From Methylobacterium sp. SyP6R (lineage in GTDB: Bacteria; Pseudomonadota; Alphaproteobacteria; Rhizobiales; Beijerinckiaceae): a stretch of DNA of 64,000 nucleotides. Both the position numbers and the translations under genes were made by a program. The notes below the pieces were generated by a model. That model was given only the letters and a program-made list of their open reading frames with translations. It did not search any database and was not told the origin of the DNA. Every line of letters starts with the position of its first letter. Position 1 is the stretch's first letter. The DNA lies in NCBI RefSeq assembly GCF_019216885.1, contig NZ_JAAQRC020000001.1, positions 4,374,001-4,438,000 on the forward strand, in the 5' to 3' direction. This document shows, one piece after another, positions 43,944 through 52,696 of the stretch.

Positions 43944-44847
43944 TTGTTGGCAGAGTTTTCTGAGCATGATGCGGATGGAAGCAAGGCGCAGGAAAGCCAG
44001 CGCCTTGCGGGTGTGGCACTCCCAATCCTTCGCCAGCCGCCGGCAACGATTGAGCCAACCAATCGTCCGCTCCACGATCCAGCGCTTGGGCAGGACCTCG
44101 AACCCGACCGCCTGATCCGACCGCTTGACGATTTCCACCGTCACAGACCGGCAGACCCGTTCCAATGCCTCCCGGAACACCGGCCCCTGGTAGCCGCCAT
44201 CTGCATACAGCTTCAGCAGGAACGGGTAGAGACTAAACAGCGTCGCCATGACCCATACGCCGCCATCACGATCCTGCACGTCGGCCGGATGCACCAGAGC
44301 ATGCATCAGCAGACCTTGCGTATCGACGAGGAGATGGCGCTTCTTGCCTTTGATCTTCTTGCCCGCATCATAGCCGGACGGGTCGATCGTGCGCCCCCTT
44401 TTTCCGCGCTCTTGACGCTCTGGCTGTCAATGATCGCTGCCGTTGGGCTGGCCTCACGTCCTGCCTGTTCGCGGCAGAGAACGTAGAGGGTGTGATGGAT
44501 GCGCAGGAGAGTTCCGTCGTAATCCCATAAATCGAAGTAACCATGCACCGTCGAGCGAGGCGGTAGATCTTTTGGGATAGCGCGCCATTGGCACCCCGTT
44601 CCAAGGACATACATCAAGCCGTTGACCACCTCGCGCAGATCAACCGTTCGTTTGTTTCCCCCGCGTCGAGCCGGCGGGAGAAGGGGAGCAACAAGCGCCC
44701 ATTCCTCATCCGTCAAATCAGTGGGATAGCGAAGCTTGCTGCGGTCGTACCGCTGGCGGTTCTCAGGCGTCCACATCGCTCAAGTATACGCCTGTCGGCG
44801 CGAACCGCAACGCGCTCCGAAAAAACAAATTCTTCCCGGACAGACTC
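43921..44847 (-). mobile_element. IS5-family insertion sequence, copy 2 (927 bp)
   Basis: It has the same ends and same length as copy 1, in the same orientation 28.1 kb away. The flanking trinucleotides TAA (left) and TTA (right) do not match, so a simple insertion with target duplication is not seen. The left flank is an AT-rich gene and the right flank is the middle of the integrase gene, so a deletion or exchange next to the IS probably removed both gene ends. Confidence 0.88.
43935..44776 (-). CDS. IS5-family transposase, two frames joined by -1 frameshifting
   Basis: It has the same architecture as copy 1: frame A 44776-44306 (156 codons) and frame B ending at 43935, with the A5G5 slip site at 44403-44394. 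The predicted product differs from copy 1 by one or two residues only (for example VLPKRW where copy 1 has ALPKRW). DDE residues are retained in both copies, so either could supply transposase for both. Confidence 0.85.
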
Positions 44848-46207
44848 TTAGGTTTTGGTCATCTCCCTCGTTGGTGATGTCGAGGTACCAAATCTCATTC
44901 TCGCCCTGGCGCACATCCCCGATTTTGAGCTGTGCAATCTCAGTGCGTCGCGCGCCGCTGAAGAGGGCAATCAGTGGGAACCAGTATGCCGCTTCACCCT
45001 GACCGCCGAGGGGGCGCTCACCGCGCGCGTAAACGGGCGAGGCGAACAGCCGTTGGAGCTCAGCCGCGCTGAAGGGCTCGTAGGGTTCACGTTCGGCGGG
45101 CGCGACGTCGAAGCCGATGTGGAACGGGTTCGACCAAGCTGGCAGCGCCTCGAAGTGCCCGTCACGTTCAGCGCGGGCAAGCACACCGCTGAGAAGGGCC
45201 AAAGTCTTGTTGACCGTTTGCGCGTTGCGCCGTGGGTAGTTGCTTAGATCTTGTTTCAGCAACTTGGGCAGAGGCAGGCGGCCGAGCCGGGTGGGGAGCG
45301 CCTTCGGCAGGCGGACCAAGGCATCACGGAAGGCGCGTGCATGAGCCTTGGTGATCGCCGTAATTGGCACGTCACCATTGAGTTCGATGAAGCGTCGCAT
45401 GGCCCGCTCTGCCTCGGCAACGGATGACGGTTGTGGCCGTCTTGCACCAGCGCCGCCGGCTTCCGACCATAGCCCCAGAGCGGCGGACAGCGCCAAGCCA
45501 GCCGGCTCAGATGAGCGCTGCTCAGACGGACGCTCTGGGGTCGCCACATCGTCGCCCTTGAGGCGGGCCCGGATGCCGGCGAGGGCATCACGCTGAGCCT
45601 TGGCGAAGGCGAGTTCGAGCTGCCGCCAGGCAGGATCATCGGGCGCCAAAGCGATACCACGAGCCTCAACCGCGCGATTGACGAAGGAACTCGTCGACTC
45701 GCCCGGTCGCATCTGTGCGACTTGCTGACGCGTGTAGCGGTCCAATTCCTCAATTCGCATCCGGTAGGCCCGAAGATCGTCGAGCGTCATGCCGAGCCCG
45801 TCGTGAGGGCCCTGGCCGTCCTCGCGAGCCATATCGAGCCCGATGCCTTTCGTGCCTATCACCTCGTCCGTGCCGAGGAGATGGATCTCATGGTCGCGCG
45901 CCAGAGCAGCGATCTGGTCCGCGCTGATTCCTGCCTCCAGCCCCTCGCTCAGCAAGCGCCGCGCTTGATCGACGAGCCGGTGCGCTTCGGCGATGTGAGT
46001 GAGCACGCGCCGATCGGCCGTCGGGCCGTCATTGGTCTGAAGGGAGCGGATGACCTCGGTCTTGAAGCGGCCGGTTCGCTTGTTGACGAGAGCTGCCAGC
46101 GCCTCCGGCCAGGGGGGCGGGGCTGGTTTGCCAGCGAGATCGTCGGGGAGGGGAAAGCGAAACTCGTAACGGCCGGCGCGGCGCTGAACGAACTTCATGC
46201 GGCCCAT
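44848..46207 (-). pseudogene. tRNA-Glu-associated site-specific integrase, copy A, C-terminus lost
   Basis: This is a tyrosine-recombinase-type phage/island integrase. The start is ATG 46207 (MGRMKFVQRRAGRYEFRFPL). The long N-terminal region is followed by a SAM-like core-binding domain (AERAMRRFIELNGDVPITAI) and by the catalytic domain opening WFPLIALFSGARRTEIAQLK, which carries the first catalytic Arg. The reading enters IS5 copy 2 after GDDQNLR, so the H-x-x-R box and the nucleophilic Tyr are missing and the protein should be inactive. It lies 97 bp from the tRNA-Glu 3' end, the normal position for an integrase of an element that targets this tRNA. Confidence 0.82.
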
Positions 46208-46303
46208 CGTACTTGGTCCCGTAGCACGCTAGTGTAGCACGCGCCGACGGGTAAGCACCTGAAAACCAACAGATTCTGGGATTGCAAGGACTTAGCCGCC
46301 GCA

Positions 46304-46379
46304 TGGCGCGCCCTACGGGACTCGAACCCGTGTTTTCGCCGTGAAAGGGCGACGTCCTAGACCGCTAGACGAAGGGCGC
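46304..46379 (-). tRNA. tRNA-Glu (anticodon TTC)
   Basis: The 76-nt gene on the minus strand folds fully: acceptor GCGCCCT/AGGGCGC, D-arm TCTAGCGGTCTAGGA, anticodon stem-loop CGCCCTTTCACGGCG with TTC, T-arm ACGGGTTCGAGTCCCGT, and an encoded GCCA end. The T-arm and acceptor 3' half are the attachment target of the neighbouring integrated elements; the 5' part is unaffected, so the tRNA remains functional. Confidence 0.95.
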
Positions 46380-46507
46380 TCAAGCGGGGCGAGGGGAGCT
46401 ATAGTGGGGTTCCGTCGGGAGGGCAACCGGATTGATGGGCTTGACGGGGGGCGAGGGCTCGGTCTTGTCGGCGCCGGGTTGGGCCTTGAACGCGGGCGGG
46501 ACGACGG

Positions 46508-47347
46508 ATGACGACGAGGCAGGCGCCGCGCGGGGGCGGTTGGAAGGGCGGGCAGGGCAAAGGTGGGCCCGGCAGAGGCGGCCCCGGCAAGGGTGGGCCT
46601 GGCAGAGGTGCGCCAGGATGGCGGCCCGGCGGCGACGATCTCGACGGGCCGGCGGTGCTGTATGGCTGGCATCCGGTCTCGGAAGCCCTGCGCAACCCGA
46701 AGCGGCAGTTCATCAAGCTGCTTGCCACCGAGAATGCGGCGTTGCGCCTCACCGAGGAGGTCGGCGAGCTGCGCATCACGCCCGAGATCGTCAAGCCCGG
46801 CACCATCACCGGGCTGCTCGGGCCGGAGCCGGTGCATCAGGGGCTCTACCTCGAGGCCGAGCCGCTGGAGGGGCCCGCCTTCGACGCGCTGCCCGACGAC
46901 GCGGTGCTGCTCGCCCTCGACCAGATCACCGATCCGCACAATGTCGGGGCCATCGTCCGCACGGCAGCCGCGTTCGGCGTCACCGCCATCGTCACCACCG
47001 CCCGGCATTCGCCGACGGTCACCGGGGTGCTCGCCAAATCCGCCTCGGGCGGGCTGGAACACGTGCCCTTCGTGGTGGTGCGCAACCTCGCCGAGGCCCT
47101 GATCGAGCTCGGCGAGCGCGGCTTCACCCGGGTCGGGCTCGATTCGGAGGCCCCCGAGACCCTCGATGCCGTCGGGCCGCGGACACCGTTGGTTGTGGTG
47201 CTCGGGGCCGAGGGCAAGGGTCTGCGCCAGCGCACCCGCGAATGCTGCGACGTGATGGCCCGCATTCCGTTCCGCGGGGCGATCCAGAGCCTCAACGTCT
47301 CGAACGCCGCCGCGATCACCCTCTACGCGCTGATGCCCCGCGCCTGA
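46508..47347 (+). CDS. rlmB: 23S rRNA (guanosine-2'-O-)-methyltransferase RlmB
   Basis: This 279-residue SpoU/TrmH-type (SPOUT) methyltransferase should methylate G2251 of 23S rRNA using S-adenosylmethionine. The three SPOUT motifs are visible: NVGAIVRTAAAFG, VVVLGAEGKGLRQ and SLNVSNAAAITLY. An RNA-binding N-terminal domain begins at LYGWHPVSEALRNP. In front of it is a low-complexity tail of about 35 residues made of GG-K/R-G-P units, basic and probably unstructured. It starts 128 bp beyond the tRNA-Glu gene, divergent from it. Confidence 0.93.
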   Translation: MTTRQAPRGGGWKGGQGKGGPGRGGPGKGGPGRGAPGWRPGGDDLDGPAVLYGWHPVSEALRNPKRQFIKLLATENAALRLTEEVGELRITPEIVKPGTITGLLGPEPVHQGLYLEAEPLEGPAFDALPDDAVLLALDQITDPHNVGAIVRTAAAFGVTAIVTTARHSPTVTGVLAKSASGGLEHVPFVVVRNLAEALIELGERGFTRVGLDSEAPETLDAVGPRTPLVVVLGAEGKGLRQRTRECCDVMARIPFRGAIQSLNVSNAAAITLYALMPRA

Positions 47348-47377
47348 GACGGCGCGGGCTGTCAGTGCCGGAGGCGG

Positions 47378-48928
47378 TCAGCGCCAGAACGGGCGCACGT
47401 CGATCAGGGCGCGGTGCGCCTTGTCGGCCTCGGCGAGCAGGCGCTCGGCCCGCGCCTCGGTGTCGGCGGTGGCGAGGCCCGCCGCGAACACCGCGCCCTC
47501 CGGCGCGCCCTTGGCGAACTCGGCCGCGAGCGTATGGGCGGTGGCGATGTCGTTGAGGTCGCCGAGATGGTCCTGCAGGTCGGCCAGGGCCTCGACGAAG
47601 ACCTTGTGGCGCTTCACCGCCTTTTTCCCGGAATCCTTGCCGGTGTAGAGGGCGGCGAAGAACTCGGCGCCGTAGCGCAGCTTCTTGGCGGCGATCCGCA
47701 CCCGGTGGCGTGCCTCCGGATCGAGGGCGGCGAGGTGGCGCCCGCGCTTCTTCACCTGGCGGCGGCGGCGCTCCAGCTCTCCGGTGGCGAAGGCGCGGGC
47801 CGGGCCGTCGCGCAGCGCCGCGTTCGGGTTGTCCGGGCCGAGCCAGGGCCCGGCCTCGATCCAGGCGACGAGGTCGAGGAGGAGGTCGCGCCACTCACGG
47901 CTCTCCAGCACCGCCCGCACCGCGTCGTGCGCCGCCGCGCGCTCGGCCTCGAGGTGGCGCTCCAGGATCAGGAGGCCGTTCTCGTCCGGCCGCCGCTCGC
48001 GCTCCAGCGGCAGGGTCCGGCCGAGATAGACGTCGAGGTTGCGGGCATGCCCGAAGGACTCGCTCAGGCGTTTCAGCTCGGCCTTGAGCCCCGGCATCCG
48101 CCGGTCCTCGATCACGCTGCCGAACAGCGAGAAGGCCGAGCGCAGGCGGCGCAAGGACACCCGCAGCTGGTGCAGGGCCTCGACGTCGCGGCGCGCGAGC
48201 AGCACGGTCTCGTTGAGCCGGGTCTGGCGCAGGCAGGCGAAGGCCACGGCCTGGAACGCCTGGGCGGTCGTCATCTCCGGGTGGAGCGGCACCGGCTCGG
48301 CCTTCACGGCGCGGCCGAGGCGGCCCTTGATCAGGGCGTCGCCGCGCTCGAACTTGCTCAGCGCGCCGAGGCGCAGGGGCACGTCGGCGCCGAGCGTCCG
48401 GGCGAGGTCGAACAGGGCCGAGGGCGTGCCGCCGGTCAGCTCGAACTCGATCTCGCTGATCGGGGAGACCCGGTCGTCCGGCGCCCAGACCCGGCCGCGG
48501 TCGAGGGCGACCTCGATGCGGCTGCCGCCCGGTCCCGTATCGGCGAGGCGGCGTACGCTGCGGGTCACCGTCGAGGTGTAGAGCGGGGTCAAGCCCGTCG
48601 CGCCGTCGAGGAGCTTGGCGACCGGTGTGCCGGCGAAGGAGGCGGGCTCAGGGCTCGGCCCGGCGATGTCGCTCTCCCATTCCGGCCGGTCGAACAGGCC
48701 GACCCCGCCGTCGCCGCGTGCCTTCACGGTCTGGATGTAGCGGTCGCCGTCCTGGCGCACCCGCAGGGTGTAGCCGGCCTCGCGTAAGGAGCCGTCCGGC
48801 GTGTCGTAATAGACCGAGGTCAACTCGGTCTCGGTCCAGTCTCCGGCGAGCAGCGGGTGCTCCCGCAGGCGTGCGAGGTCGGAGGCCTCGACATCCAGCT
48901 TCAGCTCGGTCTCGCGCGGTTCGCTCAT
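47378..48928 (-). CDS. CYTH and CHAD domain protein (triphosphatase-like)
   Basis: This is a 516-residue two-domain protein. Residues 1-200 are a CYTH triphosphate tunnel domain with the signature ETELKLDVE (ExExK pattern) and SVYYDTPDGSLREAGYTLRVR. Residues 220-510 form a CHAD helical domain with HQLRVSLRRLRSAFSLFG and HRVRIAAKKLRYGAEFF, whose conserved His and basic residues bind polyphosphate. Proteins of this class hydrolyse inorganic triphosphate or associate with polyphosphate granules. The start is ATG 48928. It converges with rlmB and is next to the phn operon, but a functional link is not evident. Confidence 0.9.
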   Translation of the reverse strand: MSEPRETELKLDVEASDLARLREHPLLAGDWTETELTSVYYDTPDGSLREAGYTLRVRQDGDRYIQTVKARGDGGVGLFDRPEWESDIAGPSPEPASFAGTPVAKLLDGATGLTPLYTSTVTRSVRRLADTGPGGSRIEVALDRGRVWAPDDRVSPISEIEFELTGGTPSALFDLARTLGADVPLRLGALSKFERGDALIKGRLGRAVKAEPVPLHPEMTTAQAFQAVAFACLRQTRLNETVLLARRDVEALHQLRVSLRRLRSAFSLFGSVIEDRRMPGLKAELKRLSESFGHARNLDVYLGRTLPLERERRPDENGLLILERHLEAERAAAHDAVRAVLESREWRDLLLDLVAWIEAGPWLGPDNPNAALRDGPARAFATGELERRRRQVKKRGRHLAALDPEARHRVRIAAKKLRYGAEFFAALYTGKDSGKKAVKRHKVFVEALADLQDHLGDLNDIATAHTLAAEFAKGAPEGAVFAAGLATADTEARAERLLAEADKAHRALIDVRPFWR

Positions 48929-49074
48929 CACGGTGGTCCTGGTCTCCCGTTCGGTCCGCCACATAGGGGAACACGACACGGAAATCATGGACGAGGAACA
49001 AAAGTTTCGCAAAGCGCGGCAGCAAACGCGGCTATCCCTGGGTAAAGCAGGTGGCGCGCCGCCACGGGAGCGCG

Positions 49075-49608
49075 TCAGCGCGCCCGCAGATGGGCGAGGA
49101 GCCGAGCCGCCCCGGCCTCCGGCGGGCCGTCATTCACCACCACGAGGTCGGCGGTGACCGAGGCCGAGCGGGAGAGCCGGGCGCCCAGATCCCCGTCCTC
49201 CTGCCTGCCGCGGGCGGCGAGGCGGGCGGCCAGCACCTCCGGCGGCGCCGTGACCTCGACCACGGTCACGCCGGGCAGGCGCCGGCGCGCCTCGCCGACC
49301 ACCCGGCGCGAGACGTTGCAGACCACCACGTGCCCGTCGCGGGCGAGCGCCACGCTCGAAGCCGGCAGGGCGTAGCCGAGGTTATGGGCGCGCCAGGACA
49401 GGGCGAAGCGGCCCTCCGCCTCTCCTTCCGCGAACTCCGCCTCGCCGATCGGCAGGTTGTCCTCGTGGGAGGAGGGCGGGCGGGTGACGAGGCGGCGCGG
49501 AAAGACGTAGCGGGGTTCCCCCGCCAGGGCCTCGCGCGCGAGCCGCAGGAGGGTGTCCTTGCCGGCCCCGCTCGGGCCGACGACGAGGACGAAGCCGCCG
49601 TCGCCCAT
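49075..49608 (-). CDS. phnN: Ribose 1,5-bisphosphate phosphokinase PhnN
   Basis: This 177-residue kinase of the guanylate-kinase-like fold converts ribose 1,5-bisphosphate to PRPP, the last salvage step of the C-P lyase pathway. It has a P-loop GPSGAGKDT at residues 11-19, then FPRRLVTRPPSSHED and the ALSWRAHNLGYALP region. Its ATG overlaps the phnM stop as TGATG, so the two are coupled. It is the last gene of the operon. Confidence 0.93.
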   Translation of the reverse strand: MGDGGFVLVVGPSGAGKDTLLRLAREALAGEPRYVFPRRLVTRPPSSHEDNLPIGEAEFAEGEAEGRFALSWRAHNLGYALPASSVALARDGHVVVCNVSRRVVGEARRRLPGVTVVEVTAPPEVLAARLAARGRQEDGDLGARLSRSASVTADLVVVNDGPPEAGAARLLAHLRAR

Positions 49609-50744
49609 CAGGCGACCCGCCGTCCCTGGCGCCAGACCTGGCGCACCACCGGCACGCCCTCGGCGAGGCGCACCCGGACGAGATCGGCCCGCAAGCGGGG
49701 GGCGATGCGGCCGCGATCGTCGAGACCGGTGGCCCGGGCCGGGTTGGCGGTCACGGTGGCGATCGCCTCCGGCAGGGTGATGGAGTCGACGCGCTCGGGC
49801 AGGCTGAAGGCCGCCATCAGGAGGCTCGCCGGCACGTAATCGGAGGAGAGCACGTCGAGCAGGCCGTCCCGGGCGAGCTCTTCCGCCGCGACGTTGCCGG
49901 AATGCGAGCCGCCGCGGATCAGGTTCGGCGCCCCCATCATCACGGTGATGCCGGCCGCGTGCGCGGCTTGCGCCGCTTCCAGGGTCGTGGGGAATTCGGC
50001 GAGGCGCACGCCCTCAGCCCTCGCCATGGCGACGTCGGCGAGGGTGGTGTCGTCGTGGCTGGCGAGCGCGATGCCGTGCTCCCGGGCGAAGGCCACCAGG
50101 GCCGGGCGGTTGACCGCGTTGAAGGCCTGGCCGTCGCGGATCTTGAGCGCGGTGTTGGCCTGGATCTCGACGATCGAGCGGCCGCCGCGGGTGGCGTAGG
50201 TGTAGTACTTCTCGATGTCGCGGAACTGCCGCTGGCCCGGCGTGTGGTCCATCAGCGAGATCAGCCCGACGGGGTAGAGCGCCGTGAAGTCCCGCACCAT
50301 GCCCATCAGGTCGGCGGAGGGGATCTCGCAGCGCAGATGCGTCAGGTGCTCGGCGCGGAAGAGGTCGGCGCTCTTGGCGGTCTCGATCGCGCCGGCGAGC
50401 TGCATCAGCTCGGGCCCTAGGCCGCTGCCGTCCGGATCGCTGCCGGCGCGGAGCGAATCGAACACCGTGGTGATGCCGGAGGCGGCGATCTGCGCGTCGT
50501 AGGCGAGCACGGCGCCGAGCGGATGCCAGCGTACCTTGGGGCGGGGCGCGTAATGGCTCTCCAGGTGGTCGGTGTGCAGCTCGACGAGGCCCGGGATCAG
50601 GTGGTCGCCCTGGAGGTCGAGCCCGCGTTCCGGCGCCCGGCCCTCGCCGATCTCGGCGATGCGGCCGTCGACCATGGCGAGCCAGCCGGTCTGCACCCGG
50701 TCGGGCAGCACCAGGGTGGCGTTCTCGAGGATCCGGTCTTGCAT
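49608..50744 (-). CDS. phnM: Alpha-D-ribose 1-methylphosphonate 5-triphosphate diphosphatase PhnM
   Basis: This is a 378-residue amidohydrolase-fold enzyme that removes pyrophosphate from the 5-triphosphate intermediate. Metal-binding motifs VELHTDHLESH, SLMDHTPGQRQFRD, LASHDDTT and the late SSDYVP are visible. The start is ATG 50744 (MQDRILENATLVLPD). It lies 10 bp after phnL and overlaps phnN. Confidence 0.94.
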   Translation of the reverse strand: MQDRILENATLVLPDRVQTGWLAMVDGRIAEIGEGRAPERGLDLQGDHLIPGLVELHTDHLESHYAPRPKVRWHPLGAVLAYDAQIAASGITTVFDSLRAGSDPDGSGLGPELMQLAGAIETAKSADLFRAEHLTHLRCEIPSADLMGMVRDFTALYPVGLISLMDHTPGQRQFRDIEKYYTYATRGGRSIVEIQANTALKIRDGQAFNAVNRPALVAFAREHGIALASHDDTTLADVAMARAEGVRLAEFPTTLEAAQAAHAAGITVMMGAPNLIRGGSHSGNVAAEELARDGLLDVLSSDYVPASLLMAAFSLPERVDSITLPEAIATVTANPARATGLDDRGRIAPRLRADLVRVRLAEGVPVVRQVWRQGRRVA

Positions 50745-50754
50745 GGGAGAGCCC

Positions 50755-51459
50755 TCAGGCAGCACGTTTCTGGGCGAAGGCGGTGACGTCGACCACCCGG
50801 GTCGCCGCCGCCTCGCGGACGTCGGTGTCGTGGAAGATGCCGAGCAGCGCCGCGCCGGCCGCCTGTCGGGCGCGGATCAGCTCCACCACCACGGCGCGGT
50901 TCTGCGCGTCGAGGGAGGCGGTCGGCTCGTCGAGGAGCAGGATCGGCCGCTCGGCGATCAGCCCGCGGGCGATGTTGACCCGCTGCTGCTCGCCGCCCGA
51001 GAAGGTGGCGGGCGGCAGGTCCCACAGGCGCTCGGGCAGGTTGAGGCGCGACAGCAGGTCCTCGGCCCGGGCGAGCGCGAGATCGGCGGACAGGCCGCCC
51101 TCGCGGCCGGCGGAGGCCACCACCTCGCGGGCGCCTACCCGCGGGATCACCCGCAGGAACTGCGACACGTAGGAGATCGTGCGGCGGCGCAAGGCCAGGA
51201 CCTCGCGGGGCGAGGCCGAGGCCACGTCGATCACCGTCCCGGCCTCGCGGACCAGGATCTGTCCGTGGTCGCAGCGGTAATTGCCGTAGGCCATCTTGAG
51301 AAGCGAGGACTTGCCGGCGCCCGAGGGCCCGCCGAGCACCACGCACTCGCCCGGATACACGGCGAGATCGGCGCCGCCCATCACCGGCAACTGCACGCCG
51401 CCGCGCAGATGCAGGGTGAAGGTCTTGGCCACATCGCGGAATTCGAGAGCCGGTTTCAT
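50755..51459 (-). CDS. phnL: C-P lyase ABC-type ATPase PhnL
   Basis: This 234-residue ABC ATPase without membrane partner belongs to the C-P lyase complex. It has Walker A GGPSGAGKSS, signature FSGGEQQRVNIARG, Walker B PILLLDEPTASLD and the H-loop in GIFHDTD. Its ATG overlaps the phnK stop as ATGA. Confidence 0.94.
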   Translation of the reverse strand: MKPALEFRDVAKTFTLHLRGGVQLPVMGGADLAVYPGECVVLGGPSGAGKSSLLKMAYGNYRCDHGQILVREAGTVIDVASASPREVLALRRRTISYVSQFLRVIPRVGAREVVASAGREGGLSADLALARAEDLLSRLNLPERLWDLPPATFSGGEQQRVNIARGLIAERPILLLDEPTASLDAQNRAVVVELIRARQAAGAALLGIFHDTDVREAAATRVVDVTAFAQKRAA

Positions 51460-52229
51460 GCGGCGAGCACCGAGGAGACGAGGAGCTGGGTATAGGGCTC
51501 ACGGGGATCGTCGAGCACCTGGTCGGTCAGGCCGGTCTCGATCACCCGGCCGGCCCGCATCACCATCACCCGGTGGGACAGGAGGCGGGCCACCGCGAGG
51601 TCGTGGGTGACGATGATCACGGCGAGGCCCAGTTCCGCGACGAGGCCGCGGATCAGGTCGAGGAGGCGGGCCTGGACCGACACGTCGAGCCCCGAGGTCG
51701 GCTCGTCCATCAGCACGAGGCGCGGGCCGGTGACGAGGTTGCGGGCGATCTGGAGACGCTGGCGCATGCCGCCGGAGAACCGCGTCGGCGGGTCGTCGAT
51801 CCGGTCGGCGGCGATCTCGACCTTGCCGAGCCAGTCGAGCGCCGTGCCGCGGATATTGCCGTAGTGGCGGGCGCCGGCCCCCATCAGCCGCTCGCCGACA
51901 TTGCCGCCGGCCGAGACCGCCATACGCAGGCCCTTGGCCGCATCCTGGCGCACGAAGCCCCAGTCGGTGCGCATCAGGGCACGGCGCTCGGCCTCGGTCA
52001 GGTGGCCGAGATCGCGCATCACCCCGTCGCGCATCCGATAGGCGACGCTGCCGGAATCGGGCGCGAGTTCGGTGGCGATCAGCGACAGCAGCGTCGACTT
52101 GCCGGAGCCGGATTCGCCGACGATCGCCAGCACCTCGCCGGGGTCGAGATCGAAGGACACGTCGGCGCAAGCCGTGCGGGCGCCATAACGCTTGGTCAGG
52201 CCGCGGGCCTGGAGCAGGGCGTCGCTCAT
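51456..52229 (-). CDS. phnK: C-P lyase ABC-type ATPase PhnK
   Basis: This 257-residue ABC ATPase binds the PhnGHIJ core as a dimer and is required for C-P bond cleavage. Walker A GESGSGKSTL, signature FSGGMRQRLQIARN and Walker B RLVLMDEPTSGLD are complete, and the H-loop is IIVTHDLAV. It starts at ATG 52229, overlapping the stop of the acetyltransferase gene (ATGA). Confidence 0.94.
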   Translation of the reverse strand: MSDALLQARGLTKRYGARTACADVSFDLDPGEVLAIVGESGSGKSTLLSLIATELAPDSGSVAYRMRDGVMRDLGHLTEAERRALMRTDWGFVRQDAAKGLRMAVSAGGNVGERLMGAGARHYGNIRGTALDWLGKVEIAADRIDDPPTRFSGGMRQRLQIARNLVTGPRLVLMDEPTSGLDVSVQARLLDLIRGLVAELGLAVIIVTHDLAVARLLSHRVMVMRAGRVIETGLTDQVLDDPREPYTQLLVSSVLAA

Positions 52230-52696
52230 GCCGTCGTCTCCTCGTCGCGGATGAAAGGGGGATCCAGGCGGAAGCTGTAGCCGTAGCGCTCGAAGCCGAG
52301 GCTCTCGTAGAAGCGGTGGGCGGGCTTGGCGTCGACGTTCGACGACAGGGCGAGCTTGTAGCAGCCCTTCTCGCCCGCGAGGCGGCCGGCCGCCGTCATC
52401 ATCCGCCGGCCGAGGCCGGTGCCACGCTCGCTCGATGAGACCACAACGCTCTCGACGAGGGCGGAGGGCATGCCCCAATGGGCGATGTTGTCGAGGATGA
52501 CGAGGCAGAAGGTGCCTACGATCCGGCCTTCGACCTCGGCGACGTAGAGCCCGTAATCGGGGTAGGAGGCGAGGCGGCCGAGCTGCGTCTCGGCTTGATC
52601 CAGGGTCGCGACCCGGCCGGCGTTCAGTTCGGCGTAGAGGCCGAGGACGGCCGGCAGGTCGGGCTTTTGCGCCCGGCGAACGGTCAGGTCAGACAT
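52226..52696 (-). CDS. GNAT-family N-acetyltransferase in the phn operon
   Basis: This 156-residue acetyltransferase has the acetyl-CoA-binding ERGTGLGRRMM and the C-terminal NVDAKPAHRFYESLGFERYG. A PhnO-like role (acetylation of aminoalkylphosphonates before C-P cleavage) is suggested by its position inside the operon, but overall similarity to E. coli PhnO is not evident to me. It overlaps phnJ by 8 bp and phnK by 4 bp, so it is translated with the core enzyme, an unusual place between phnJ and phnK. Confidence 0.85.
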   Translation of the reverse strand: MSDLTVRRAQKPDLPAVLGLYAELNAGRVATLDQAETQLGRLASYPDYGLYVAEVEGRIVGTFCLVILDNIAHWGMPSALVESVVVSSSERGTGLGRRMMTAAGRLAGEKGCYKLALSSNVDAKPAHRFYESLGFERYGYSFRLDPPFIRDEETTA

